From the NCBI RefSeq assembly GCF_963678635.1, contig NC_087062.1, positions 61,671,584 through 61,735,583 of the forward strand: a stretch of 64,000 bases of DNA, in the 5' to 3' direction. The translations under genes and the position numbers were made by a program. Positions within the stretch are counted from its first letter, which is position 1. Each line of letters begins with the position of its first letter. Positions 22,276-31,464 of this stretch are shown here, in pieces. Below the pieces are notes generated by a model. That model was given only the letters and a program-made list of their open reading frames with translations, made no database searches and was not told where the DNA came from. The DNA comes from Symsagittifera roscoffensis. Lineage: Eukaryota; Xenacoelomorpha; Acoela; Convolutidae.

Positions 22276-23476
22276 TGTGCCAGTCGGTCATATCTAGAAG
22301 TTTGACCTTGAGGGACACGAATATACGTGATTTTGGAGTGAAGTTTTATTTTTCAAAAACTCAAATGGAGCCTGTCATGCTCAGTTTTCTCGCGACAACT
22401 GAAAACATAAAATATAAAAGGAGAACGACCGAACTAACTATTGCGGGAAAGTTGTCAAATATATACAGTGGGAAATTGCTATTCGCAATTTCCATCGTAG
22501 AAAACTAGAGTAGAGCTGTCCTATCTGATATAGGAGACAAAACAAATACGAGAGCGGAGTTAAAATCAACTGGACCAGTGTGAACCTTCAACGGAAAGGC
22601 GGACAAGTGAAGTCTCCCAATGGTCCAGATCAAAAACTATATTCTTGAGTTAAAACTTACTTCCGTTAATCGGAACTCATCGTTAAAAAACTTCTTGAGT
22701 TATATTTGATTATATTTATGCCAGAGTCGTTAATTAGTTTAATTACTTTGTTTCTCAAGCGTGCTGCTATGTAAGTACCAAATTTAGTTTTCTCGAGTGT
22801 GTTTTATGATTGTTATGTTGAGTTAAGGCGAGTTTTAGTTTGATCCATCTGAAATGGATCAAAGTTCCACTGTCTAAATAAAAAATAACTTAACGGATTG
22901 TTCCGACCCTGTTTTTAACGGCGTTCGTGTATTTTGGGTATTTCGAGACCTAAGTATGGGAACGTTCTTATTTTCTAGAGTGGGGGGATATTTTGGTAGT
23001 AGCCTTTAAGCTGTAACGGGTTCTAGTCTCATGTCGCAAGCGAACCGAATTGGCTCCGACCGTTTTTGAGGTAGAAAAACACAAGAGATAGTGTCCCTGA
23101 CTCTTTAGCCAATGGTTATAGGGCCTATTTTTCTTAAGCCTCATATGTGATCGAAGTAGGCGACTGTTACATTCCACTGTCTAATAAAAAGTAACTGTAC
23201 GGATTGTTCCGACCCTGTTTTTAACGGCGTTCGCGTATTTTGGGTATTTTGAGACCTGAGTATGGGAACAATCTTATTTTCTAGAGTGGGGGGGTATTTT
23301 GGTAGTGGCCCTTAAGTTGTAACGGGTTTTTAGTCTCATATCGCAAGTGAACCGAATTGGCTCCGACCGTTCGAGGTAGATAAACACAAGAGATAGTGTC
23401 CCTGACTCTTGAGCCAATGGTTATAGGGCCTATTTTACTTTAACCTCATATGTGACCGAACCAGGCGACTGTTACA
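22276..23476 (+). repeat. 3' LTR of element A, with a duplicated 3' part
   Basis: It begins TGTGCCAGTCG after the polypurine tract and ends GCGACTGTTACA, an imperfect inverted repeat with TG...CA ends as in the LTRs of C. It contains GATCCATCTGAAATGGATC, an inverted repeat also found in diverged form in the other LTRs. The last third is present twice in tandem (22865-23171 and 23172-23476), so it is about 1201 bp instead of about 896. It is followed by a primer-binding site, so it also sits in the position of a 5' LTR. Confidence 0.85.
22865..23476 (+). repeat. Tandem duplication of the LTR 3' part
   Basis: Two units of 307 and 305 bp, each starting TTCCACTGTCT and ending GACTGTTACA, diverged by scattered substitutions and small indels. 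Both end with an LTR terminus, as expected if two LTR ends had been joined or if the R-U5 part was copied twice during reverse transcription. Confidence 0.93.
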
Positions 23477-23487
23477 TAGTGTTTTTA

Positions 23488-23502
23488 TGGCGCTCCTGGG
23501 TG
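23488..23502 (+). promoter_or_regulatory. Primer-binding site after LTR A
   Basis: TGGCGCTCCTGGGTG, 11 bp after the LTR end. The same 15 bases follow LTR B (24644-24658) and the 5' LTR of C (53378-53392, reverse strand). TGG pairs with the CCA end of a tRNA; the complement implies a 3' acceptor strand CAGGAGC with discriminator G. This would fit a tRNA-Asn-like primer, but that assignment is a guess. Confidence 0.85.
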
Positions 23503-23735
23503 TTTTTACGACATCATGACTACGGAGTCGAACCCACTTGACACAGCTCCGAGCTACATGCCCATTCTAGAGTACCGGTGGTACGGTTCAGCGGGAGCGT
23601 GTAAACCTTCCGGTTGCACCGTGATAACTTTTTAAGAAAACTCGAGAAAACTTCCTGGTACCGAGTAAGGGGGTAACTAGGGAGACGAAAAAACGAGCAA
23701 AAGACAAAAAGCGAAACAAAAACCGAAAAAGAATT
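23503..23735 (+). other. Leader remnant between LTR A and LTR B
   Basis: A short leader of an otherwise lost element: GACATCATGAC close to the primer-binding site recalls CATCATGAT in the leaders of B and C. It becomes A-rich and stops near 23735, where LTR B-like sequence begins without a recognisable polypurine tract. No gene. Confidence 0.55.
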
Positions 23736-24631
23736 AAAAAGGTACTGCGCCATTCTGCCAGATTGGCACAGCGCAGCCTTCCGGCGGGACAGAAAAAGAC
23801 GACAAAAGGCCTTAGTAACGAAAAAGTGCTGCGAGGGAGGGTAGGAATATTCTAGAATTTTTATTTTTAAAATTTCGATCGAAGAGTGAATATTTCTGAG
23901 AAATACAAAAAGACGGCCATTTTGACGAAAAGGAACGAAAAAACAGAACGACGACAAATATAGTGGAAAACGGTCGTACGGGAACACGAGAAAAACGGAG
24001 CCTCTTATCGTGGCAATAACACATGATAAGATCCTTAGCAGTGTAAATTAGTGGAAAAGGAAGCTTCAGTGGGGAAGGAGTATTCCGCGGAACCCTCCCG
24101 TGCCACAAATTGGTAAAGATAAGAACGTTATCGAGAGAAGATTACGGGAGCGGAGGCTTGGTCCCCCAGAGACTGTTGTATGTTGAAGGACTGCATAAAA
24201 CTAACTTTTTAGCTACTCTGATGCCATAGAACTTTGAATTAACACCGGTGTAACTTGATATTTTAGAGTATGAGTAGCTAAAAAGAGGAAAGGGTCAATC
24301 CATCTCCAATGGATCTAACATAGAACTGTCACACAAAAACATATTAGAATAGGGTATTCGAGCCGTGTTTTTAATAGCAATCACGTAGTCTGAGGATCCG
24401 AGACTCAGCTATGTGGTTGTGTTCGCATGTAAACGAAAACTGATCAAAAGTCATTTGACTGATGGCCTGAAAATATTAACCTTTTACTTAGCCCTAAAAC
24501 AGACCAGAAAATCAACTGGCAAGGTCGAGACGGTGAAAAACGAGTAGGATTAAGGTAACTGACGCCTGCCAGTCGTTAATAGATACTTTTTCTACGCTCC
24601 GTTGCTGTGTAGTATTTGGGCGAATGTTACA
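23736..24631 (+). repeat. LTR B (5' LTR of element B), 5' end eroded
   Basis: It is similar in order to the sense strand of the C LTR: CGCCATTCTGCCAGATTGGC, ATTCTAGAATTTTTATTTTTAAAA, TATTTCTGAGAAA, GACGGCCATTTT, AAAGGGTCAATCCATCTCCAATGG, GGTCGAGACGGTGAAAA, and it ends GGGCGAATGTTACA. The canonical TGTGACATTCG start is not seen, so its left edge (about 23736) is approximate. A perfect 14-bp inverted repeat, CTTTTTAGCTACTC at 24205-24218 and its complement at 24272-24285, lies in the middle. Confidence 0.75.
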
Positions 24632-24643
24632 TAGACGTTTTTA

Positions 24644-24658
24644 TGGCGCTCCTGGGTG
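24644..24658 (+). promoter_or_regulatory. Primer-binding site of element B
   Basis: TGGCGCTCCTGGGTG, 12 bp after the end of LTR B, identical to those of A and C. Confidence 0.87.
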
Positions 24659-25470
24659 GGCCTGTCAAAGGCATAAGACCATCATGATCAGCAAGCGTTT
24701 CAGCGACGAACCCTCCGCTCTGGGCGTATGCCCGAGTTAGAGGCCTTAATGACCGATATTGTACTAGGGGGAAGGTGCGTACCCTCCGCCTAGTACTATT
24801 TAGCTTTTTAACTTAGTTAACACCGAAAATTCCGGGGGCCGGAGGGTTAGGTGGGAAGTCATGAGCCCGCTTATCCCAAGGTCCCGGGACCAAAAACAAT
24901 TAAAGAGAAAGCGTAAAACCAAACAAAAATAGTATATAACCAAGAAAAAGCCAAAAACAAATTTATTTGAAAACAAAAAAGTACAAAATACAGTAAAAAA
25001 TCCAAAAAAGACCAAAAACAATAAAAAACATAAAGTGACAGTTTATATGTTATTTCCGGACGAGATGTGATCTGACCTTCCTATTTGTTGTTGTTTCAGA
25101 TTGATTTATATCATTTCTGATAGAAAGATTGTGTGTTTTGGTGAAGGGTTGGATACCCTCCCTTGAGTGTAATTTGTGTATTTAAGCACGTTAATGGTGA
25201 TTTTGCCGGTGACCGGAGAGTAGAGTGGCAAACTAACCGACGTGTTCGATCACAAATTTCCGAGTTAAGCGTCTTAGTTCGGGTATTTTGGTGCAAAGGA
25301 GGGTATAGTATTATTCATTAACGACTGCTTATAGATTATTGTCCTTACTATATATTACTTATCTCCTATTTAGACCCGAGAAACACCCAAATTTTGTCGA
25401 GATATCCGAGCTTTTCCGAGCAGCAAAAAGCTTTTATTTAGGGAGTAGCTACGTAGTTTGATCCCCCTGA
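24659..25470 (+). other. Start of the element B leader, conserved with C
   Basis: Downstream of the primer-binding site the order CATCATGATC, GGCCTTAAT..., TTTTTAACTTAGTTAACACCGAAAATT, ACCAAAAACA and a long A-rich tract with ACCAAACAAAAA matches the leader of C read on its own strand (53377 down to about 53000). Coding potential is absent; conservation of a non-coding leader points to an RNA function such as packaging. The rest, to 25470, holds no gene that I can see. Confidence 0.65.
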
Positions 25471-28400
25471 CTAAAGAAACCGCGTGAGAAAAGACTCAGT
25501 AGAAGTTGGGAAAAACGAAAAGTTTTCGATCAAAATTTCGATAATTTTCTGAATTTTGTCAATCTGTTTTGGGGATTGAGTTTTTGAGTTTTTAGAGTTA
25601 GAGCGATAACGTGCTCGGCTGCCAGAAAAATTCTTGAGTAACCCTCCAATTAGCTCCGTGGATAGAGCTAACGACTTAAGGATTGGAAAAGGAAGGAATC
25701 GGAGGGTCCAAATTTGATAGTTATTGGCCAAATTTTTGTCTCCAAACCAATTTTGGTCCTGTTTTTTGCATTATTCCAGTGCCGTACAAGCCACTACGCT
25801 CGTTTCAATTATTTTCAGGCACTTTCAATATGAATTGCGTTAAAAGTTTCTCAGAACCTATATAGGTGGTGAAAAAAGGCTATTTGGACAAACACGTTTT
25901 TGGCGATTTCTCAAAGACTAGCCAACCGATCGGGATAATTTTGGTACCATAAGTCGACGTTTTGAACCATTTTTCCGGACCGCAACCGTTTTTGGGTTGA
26001 TAATTTCGGAAAAGAAATTTTTTTTAGAATTTGTTGGTTCGGAGGGTCCAAATTAGAGGTAACCCTTCGAGCGGCAGAAAATTTTATAAAAACACCTTTT
26101 TATCCTGCTGGGAAGGTTGACTGTGCCAACCTGGTTTTAAGTGAGTTACAACGCATTCGGAGGCTTTATTGCGGTAAGTTAACCCTTTTTCCTTATTTTT
26201 GCGGAACCACCCGGAGTAACCCTCCGGAGTGACTTAAGCCCTTTAGCAACCCTCCTTAGTGGAAATTTTCCACGGGATCCTCCGAAGAAGTTAAAACAAA
26301 CCCCCATAGAGCATTTAGCTTGTTTTGACGCTTTTTGAAGCTGGTGGAAGACCCTTCTAAGTGAGGTCAAAAAATTTGAAAATTTTGGAAGATCCCTCCG
26401 AGCATGTTAAGCCTCTAATTGACCCTCCTTAGTGAGTGAAGAGGAACCCTCCGAAGTCACTTGGGTAACTAAGGTACCCTCCGAAGTAACCCTCCGGAGT
26501 AGGCTAAGTGTCTTAACAACCCTCCGAAGTAACCCTCCGGAGTGACTTAAACCTCCTAACAACCCTCCTTGTTAGAAACTTGAGGAAGTCTTCTGTGGCA
26601 ATTTGGGAAACGGAAAATATCCATTTAATTAAGATCATATTAGGATATTAGGCGTGCTTATTAGGATCATAGGAGCCCATTTTGACCCGGAAATTCGTGA
26701 TCAACTTTGGATTTTGATCGGGTGTATCAAAAGTACCCGAACCAAAATTTTTTTTTGATTGTAATTTTGGTTGTGTGGTTGCCTTGAGCTAGTTAATAGG
26801 AAAGCTCGGGCAATCCGGGAACACATAGAAGAAGACCTCGGTGAGTGTATTAGGCAGATACACATTCACTTGAGAAGAAAAGTTGTTCCCTGCTCTCGTG
26901 CACTTGGAGCGTTCCGGGTGTGGGGGAGCTTTTTCATAGACTTCAGAAAAGGACTTCTAAAGAAACCGCGTGAGAAAAGACTCAGTAGAAGTTGGGAAAA
27001 ACGAAAAGTTTTCGATCAAAATTTCGATAATTTTCTGAATTTTGTCAATCTGTTTTGGGGATTGAGTTTTTGAGTTTTTAGAGTTAGAGCGATAAAATTT
27101 TGTGTTAGGAGCGTGCTAGCATAACGTGCTCGGCTGCCAGAAAAATTCTTGAGTAACCCTCCGATTAGCTCCGTGGATAGAGCTAACGACTTAAGGATTG
27201 GAAAAGGAAGAAATCGGAGGGTCCAAATTTGATAGTTATTGGCCAAATTTTTGTCTCCAAACCAATTTTGGTCCTGTTTTTTGCATTATTCCAGTGCCGT
27301 ACAAGCCACTACGCTCGTTTCAATTATTTTCAGGCACTTTCAATATGAATTGCGTTAAAAGTTTCTCAGAACCTATATAGGTGGTGAAAAAAGGTTATTT
27401 GGACAAACACGTTTTTGGCGATTTCTCAAAGACTAGCCAACCGATCGGGATAATTTTGGTACCATAAGTCGACGTTTTGAACCATTTTTCCGGACCGCAA
27501 CCGTTTTTGGGTTGATAATTTCGGAAAAGAAAATTTTTTTAGAATTTGTTGGTTCGGAGGGTCCAAATTAGAGGTAACCCTTCGAGCGGCAGAAAATTTT
27601 ATAAAAACACCTTCCCGGAAACACCTGACGCTTTTTGAAGCTGGTGGAAGACCCTTCTAAGTGAGGTCAAAAAATTTGAAAATTTTGGAAGATCCCTCCG
27701 AGCATGTTAAGCCTCTAATTGACCCTCCTTAGTGAGTGAAGAGGAACCCTCCGAAGTCACTTGGGTAACTAAGGTACCCTCCGAAGTAACCCTCCGGAGT
27801 GACTTAAACCTCCTAACAACCCTCCTTGTTAGAAACTTGAGGAAGTCTTCTGTGGCAATTTGGGAAACGGAAAATATCCATTTAATTAAGATCATATTAG
27901 GATATTAGGCGTGCTTATTAGGATCATAGGAGCCCATTTTGATCCGGAAATTCGTGATCAACTTTGGATTTTGATCGGGTGTATCACAAGTACCCGAACC
28001 AAAATTTTTTTTTGATTGTAATTTTGGTTGTGTGGTTGCCTTGAGCTAGTTAATAGGAAAGCTCGGGCAATCCGGGAACACATAGAAGAAGACCTCGGTG
28101 AGTGTATTAGGCAGATACACATTCACTTGAGAAGAAAAGTTGTTCCCTGCTCTCGTGCACTTGGAGCGTTCCGGGTGTGGGGGAGCTTTTTCATAGACTT
28201 CAGAAAAGGACTTCTAAAGAAACCGCGTGAGAAAAGACTCAGTAGAAGTTGGGAAAAACGAAAAGTTTTCGATCAAAATTTCGATAATTTTCTGAATTTT
28301 GTCAATCTGTTTTGGGGATTGAGTTTTTGAGTTTTTAGAGTTAGAGCGATAAAATTTTGTGTTAGGAGCGTGCTAGCATAACGTGCTCGGCTGCCAGAAA

Positions 28401-29464
28401 AATTCTTGAGTAACCCTCCGATTAGCTCCGTGGATAGAGCTAACGACTTAAGGATTGGAAAAGGAAGAAATCGGAGGGTCCAAATTTGATAGTTATTGGC
28501 CAAATTTTTGTCTCCAAACCAATTTTGGTCCTGTTTTTTGCATTATTCCAGTGCCGTACAAGCCACTACGCTCGTTTCAATTATTTTCAGGCACTTTCAA
28601 TATGAATTGCGTTAAAAGTTTCTCAGAACCTATATAGGTGGTGAAAAAAGGCTATTTGGACAAACACGTTTTTGGCGATTTCTCAAAGACTAGCCAACCG
28701 ATCGGGATAATTTTGGTACCATAAGTCGACGTTTTGAACCATTTTTCCGGACCGCAACCGTTTTTGGGTTGATAATTTCGGAAAAGAAAATTTTTTTAGA
28801 ATTTGTTGGTTCGGAGGGTCCAAATTAGAGGTAACCCTTCGAGCGGCAGAAAATTTTATAAAAACACCTTCCCGGAAACACCTGACGCTTTTTGAAGCTG
28901 GTGGAAGACCCTTCTAAGTGAGGTCAAAAAATTTGAAAATTTTGGAAGATCCCTCCGAGCATGTTAAGCCTCTAATTGACCCTCCTTAGTGAGTGAAGAG
29001 GAACCCTCCGAAGTCACTTGGGTAACTAAGGTACCCTCCGAAGTAACCCTCCGGAGTGACTTAAACCTCCTAACAACCCTCCTTGTTAGAAACTTGAGGA
29101 AGTCTTCTGTGGCAATTTGGGAAACGGAAAATATCCATTTAATTAAGATCATATTAGGATATTAGGCGTGCTTATTAGGATCATAGGAGCCCATTTTGAC
29201 CCGGAAATTCGTGATCAACTTTGGATTTTGATCGGGTGTATCAAAAGTACCCGAACCAAAATTTTTTTTTGATTGTAATTTTGGTTGTGTGGTTGCCTTG
29301 AGCTAGTTAATAGGAAAACTCGGGCAATCCGGGAACACATAGAAGAAGACCTCGGTGAGTGTATTAGGCAGATACACATTCACTTGAGAAGAAAAGTTGT
29401 TCCCTGCTCTCGTGCACTTGGAGCGTTCCGGGTGTGGGGGAGCTTTTTCATAGACTTCAGAAAT
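25471..29464 (+). repeat. Large tandem repeat in the B leader (three copies)
   Basis: Copies start with CTAAAGAAACCGCGTGAG at 25471, 26957 and 28214. The first is 1486 bp, the second 1257 bp and the third about 1250 bp, ending near 29464. Copies 2 and 3 are nearly identical and share a deletion of about 230 bp relative to copy 1. Inside each is a field of short repeats, AACCCTCCGAAGTAACCCTCCGGAGT. Open frames of 60-100 codons repeat with the unit but have no family resemblance, and I do not call them genes. Confidence 0.93.
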
Positions 29465-29640
29465 TTTTGAACAGAGGTTGCCTTGAGCTACTTAATAGGA
29501 TAGCTCGGGCAATCGCAGGGCACCTAAAAGAAGACCTCGGTGGGTGTATTAGGCAAATACACACTCACTTGAGAAGACTGTGTCCTGGGCTTCGTTCTTT
29601 CGGATCGTTCCGATTGAGGGAAGTCTTTTTCTTTTAGACT
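29288..29640 (+). repeat. Diverged 175-bp direct repeat at the end of the B leader
   Basis: Two units, about 29288-29464 and 29475-29640, both with GGTTGCCTTGAGCTA, AGCTCGGGCAATC, GAAGACCTCGGTG and a TACACA..CACTTGAGAAGA core. The first unit also occurs in each copy of the large repeat. They resemble each other with roughly one change in five bases, so this duplication is older. Confidence 0.85.
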
Positions 29641-29722
29641 AAGTTTTATTGATCTGCTTCTGAATCATCACTGCTTTTTACCAAAGATTGTTTTATTTTA
29701 ACAAAGCAGTGACTTGATCAGA

Positions 29723-30641
29723 TGTAACATTCGCCCGGAAGATACATATCGACGGATAACAAAACTAAGTCTTAAGACGACTGGCTAGCGTCTAAACAGA
29801 GCTTTGCATGCTTTTCACCGTCTCTACCAAGCCAGTACTTTTCGGTGGTCTTTCCTACATCGGGTCGACAAAAACGTTACTGCTCTCCGGCTTCGACCAG
29901 AACGCTCAAATTAACTGAATTACATGCAAAAATAGTGAGCTCATGGCTGGGTCTCAGTATCCCCAGACCACGAGGTCACTCCTAAAAACAGGGCTACTAC
30001 TTATCATATTTTTATTGTTTTTGTTCAGTAGATAAAAATCATCATCTCCATCGAAGATGGATCAACCCTTTCCCCCCTACTTCTAGCTCCTCATTCTTGT
30101 CAAAACGAATTAAGATCTTAATTAAATTCAAGTCAGGACATGACGGATGCTAAAATTCAATATAAGTTCATAAAAGTCCACGTCCCGAGACCCTTCCGGA
30201 TTCTTGAATCCGGTGAATCAAGCTTCTTAATATCCAGTTCACAATAACTCGGAAGGCTGGGTTTTACCCTTCACCGTTGCTCACAACGGCCTTGCAACTA
30301 TTGTAACAGCACAATAGTTGCAACTCGGAACGTCCTCTGCTGTTCGGTAGTTCGTTGTTGTTTTTTAGTCTCGATTTCGTACTGTTCGTGATCGCAGATG
30401 AAAGTTGTTCTGTTCTTTCTGCTATTTTAGCTAAAATGGCCGTCTCTGACGTTTCTCAGAAATATGACGTCATAATTCGAATTTTTAAAAATTAGAATTC
30501 CAGAATCTTCTAGCCTTCACCGTTTGGCTAATCGTTCAAATAACGTCCTTATCCGTTCTAAATCGCCAGTTCGGAAGGCTTGCTGCTAAAATACCGAATT
30601 CTGCAGAGACTGCATTTTGGCCATTCTGGTCGAATGTCACA
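29723..30641 (-). repeat. 3' LTR of element C
   Basis: 919 bp; on the + strand it starts TGTAACATTCG and ends CGAATGTCACA, the terminal inverted repeat. It matches 53405-54323 except at about 30009-30011 (two bases) and one base near 30571. It contains several hairpins: a 13-bp stem at 30292-30304/30311-30323, CCGTTG/CAACGG at 30274-30289, and CCGGATTC/GAATCCGG near 30197-30214. Confidence 0.97.
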
Positions 30642-30652
30642 TACTCCCCGGA
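30642..30652 (-). promoter_or_regulatory. Polypurine tract of element C
   Basis: On the - strand TCCGGGGAGTA immediately precedes the 3' LTR start TGTGACATTCG. Identical to the one at the A LTR. Confidence 0.88.
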
Positions 30653-31464
30653 CAGTCCGGTCAATGTCCTCATTGAATCGCGCAATGTTCATAAAATGGT
30701 TACAGTGCAATCGAACAGAATTTACAAAATGCACGGAATTACTTTTATCCACGTCATATCAACTCACTGCAGAATATAAATGGCATCATACTACATCACT
30801 ATAGCCTTCAAATTCTTTCATTAATCTGCACATTGAGAATATGACCTAAGATAAAACATGTTTTCTGACTTCCAGTGTCTATGTCCCGATTAAAACTCTT
30901 TTCTCTTAGATTTAAAAGGTGTTGGCTTGCAGGACAGTCCTGCCAACCAACAAGCTAAAATTATCCTACTATGCTCCTTCCCTTCGGAAATCTTGCTTGT
31001 TTATTGTCCTGAATATTAAAACTAAGAAACTTTGTGGTTAGAAAGAACAATGCAACAACCTCCCTCCTCAAGAAGTTACTCCAGTTTTTCATGTCACCAC
31101 AAAGTTATCAGTCTTCCTAAGTGATTAAAAACAATCATGCAGGCTGGAATATTTAAATATACTCTTCCCTCAAGCCTTTCTAAATAAATAATAAGTGAGT
31201 GTCTCTAAAGCCACTTCAACTAAAACCAAAATGCAAATTTATAAATGCAACAATTTCCAAACTCAACTTAAATGTTTTAGTTTTCAATTACAACTTGGTT
31301 GCTTGGTTTCTCACTTGAGTTTTTCACACACATAAAACAATTCTGAGTTTTAACTTTTCTTCATTATCCCTTTGTTCTCTTCTTTTTTCGTCGTTTAGAA
31401 GTTCTAAAACTTCTAAATTCTTCTAATTTTCTTTCTTGTTGCCTCTTGTTTTCTCGACCATTCA
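30653..31464 (-). other. 3' untranslated region of element C with a stem-loop
   Basis: About 810 bp without a gene, AT-rich. A perfect 10-bp stem with a 4-base loop lies at 31394-31417 (TTTAGAAGTT and AACTTCTAAA), about 50 bp after the stop of the last ORF, at the position equivalent to the hairpin of A. Nothing else recognised. Confidence 0.6.

Larger units (their letters stand above)
1..23476 (+). mobile_element. Element A: giant Ty3/gypsy-type LTR retrotransposon, 5' end outside window
   Basis: The order is leader, gag with two CCHC knuckles, protease (LLDTGA), RT, RNase H, integrase, macrodomain, a long 3' coding block with an SGNH hydrolase, a polypurine tract (22265-22275) and a 3' LTR. 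The pol order protease-RT-RNase H-integrase is that of Ty3/gypsy elements. At least 23.5 kb lie in the window. Every gene has at least one stop or frameshift compared with elements C or D, so this copy cannot make its proteins. It shares overall structure with element C on the other strand, but their DNA is clearly diverged. The 5' LTR is not visible. Confidence 0.9.

Noticed and set aside
23520-24108. Reverse-strand frames over LTR B
   Set aside because: They lie within LTR and leader sequence and show hydrophobic low-complexity peptides typical of antisense reading.
26771-28330. Repeated 100-codon frames in the leader of B as genes
   Set aside because: They recur only because the leader unit is duplicated; no family resemblance.
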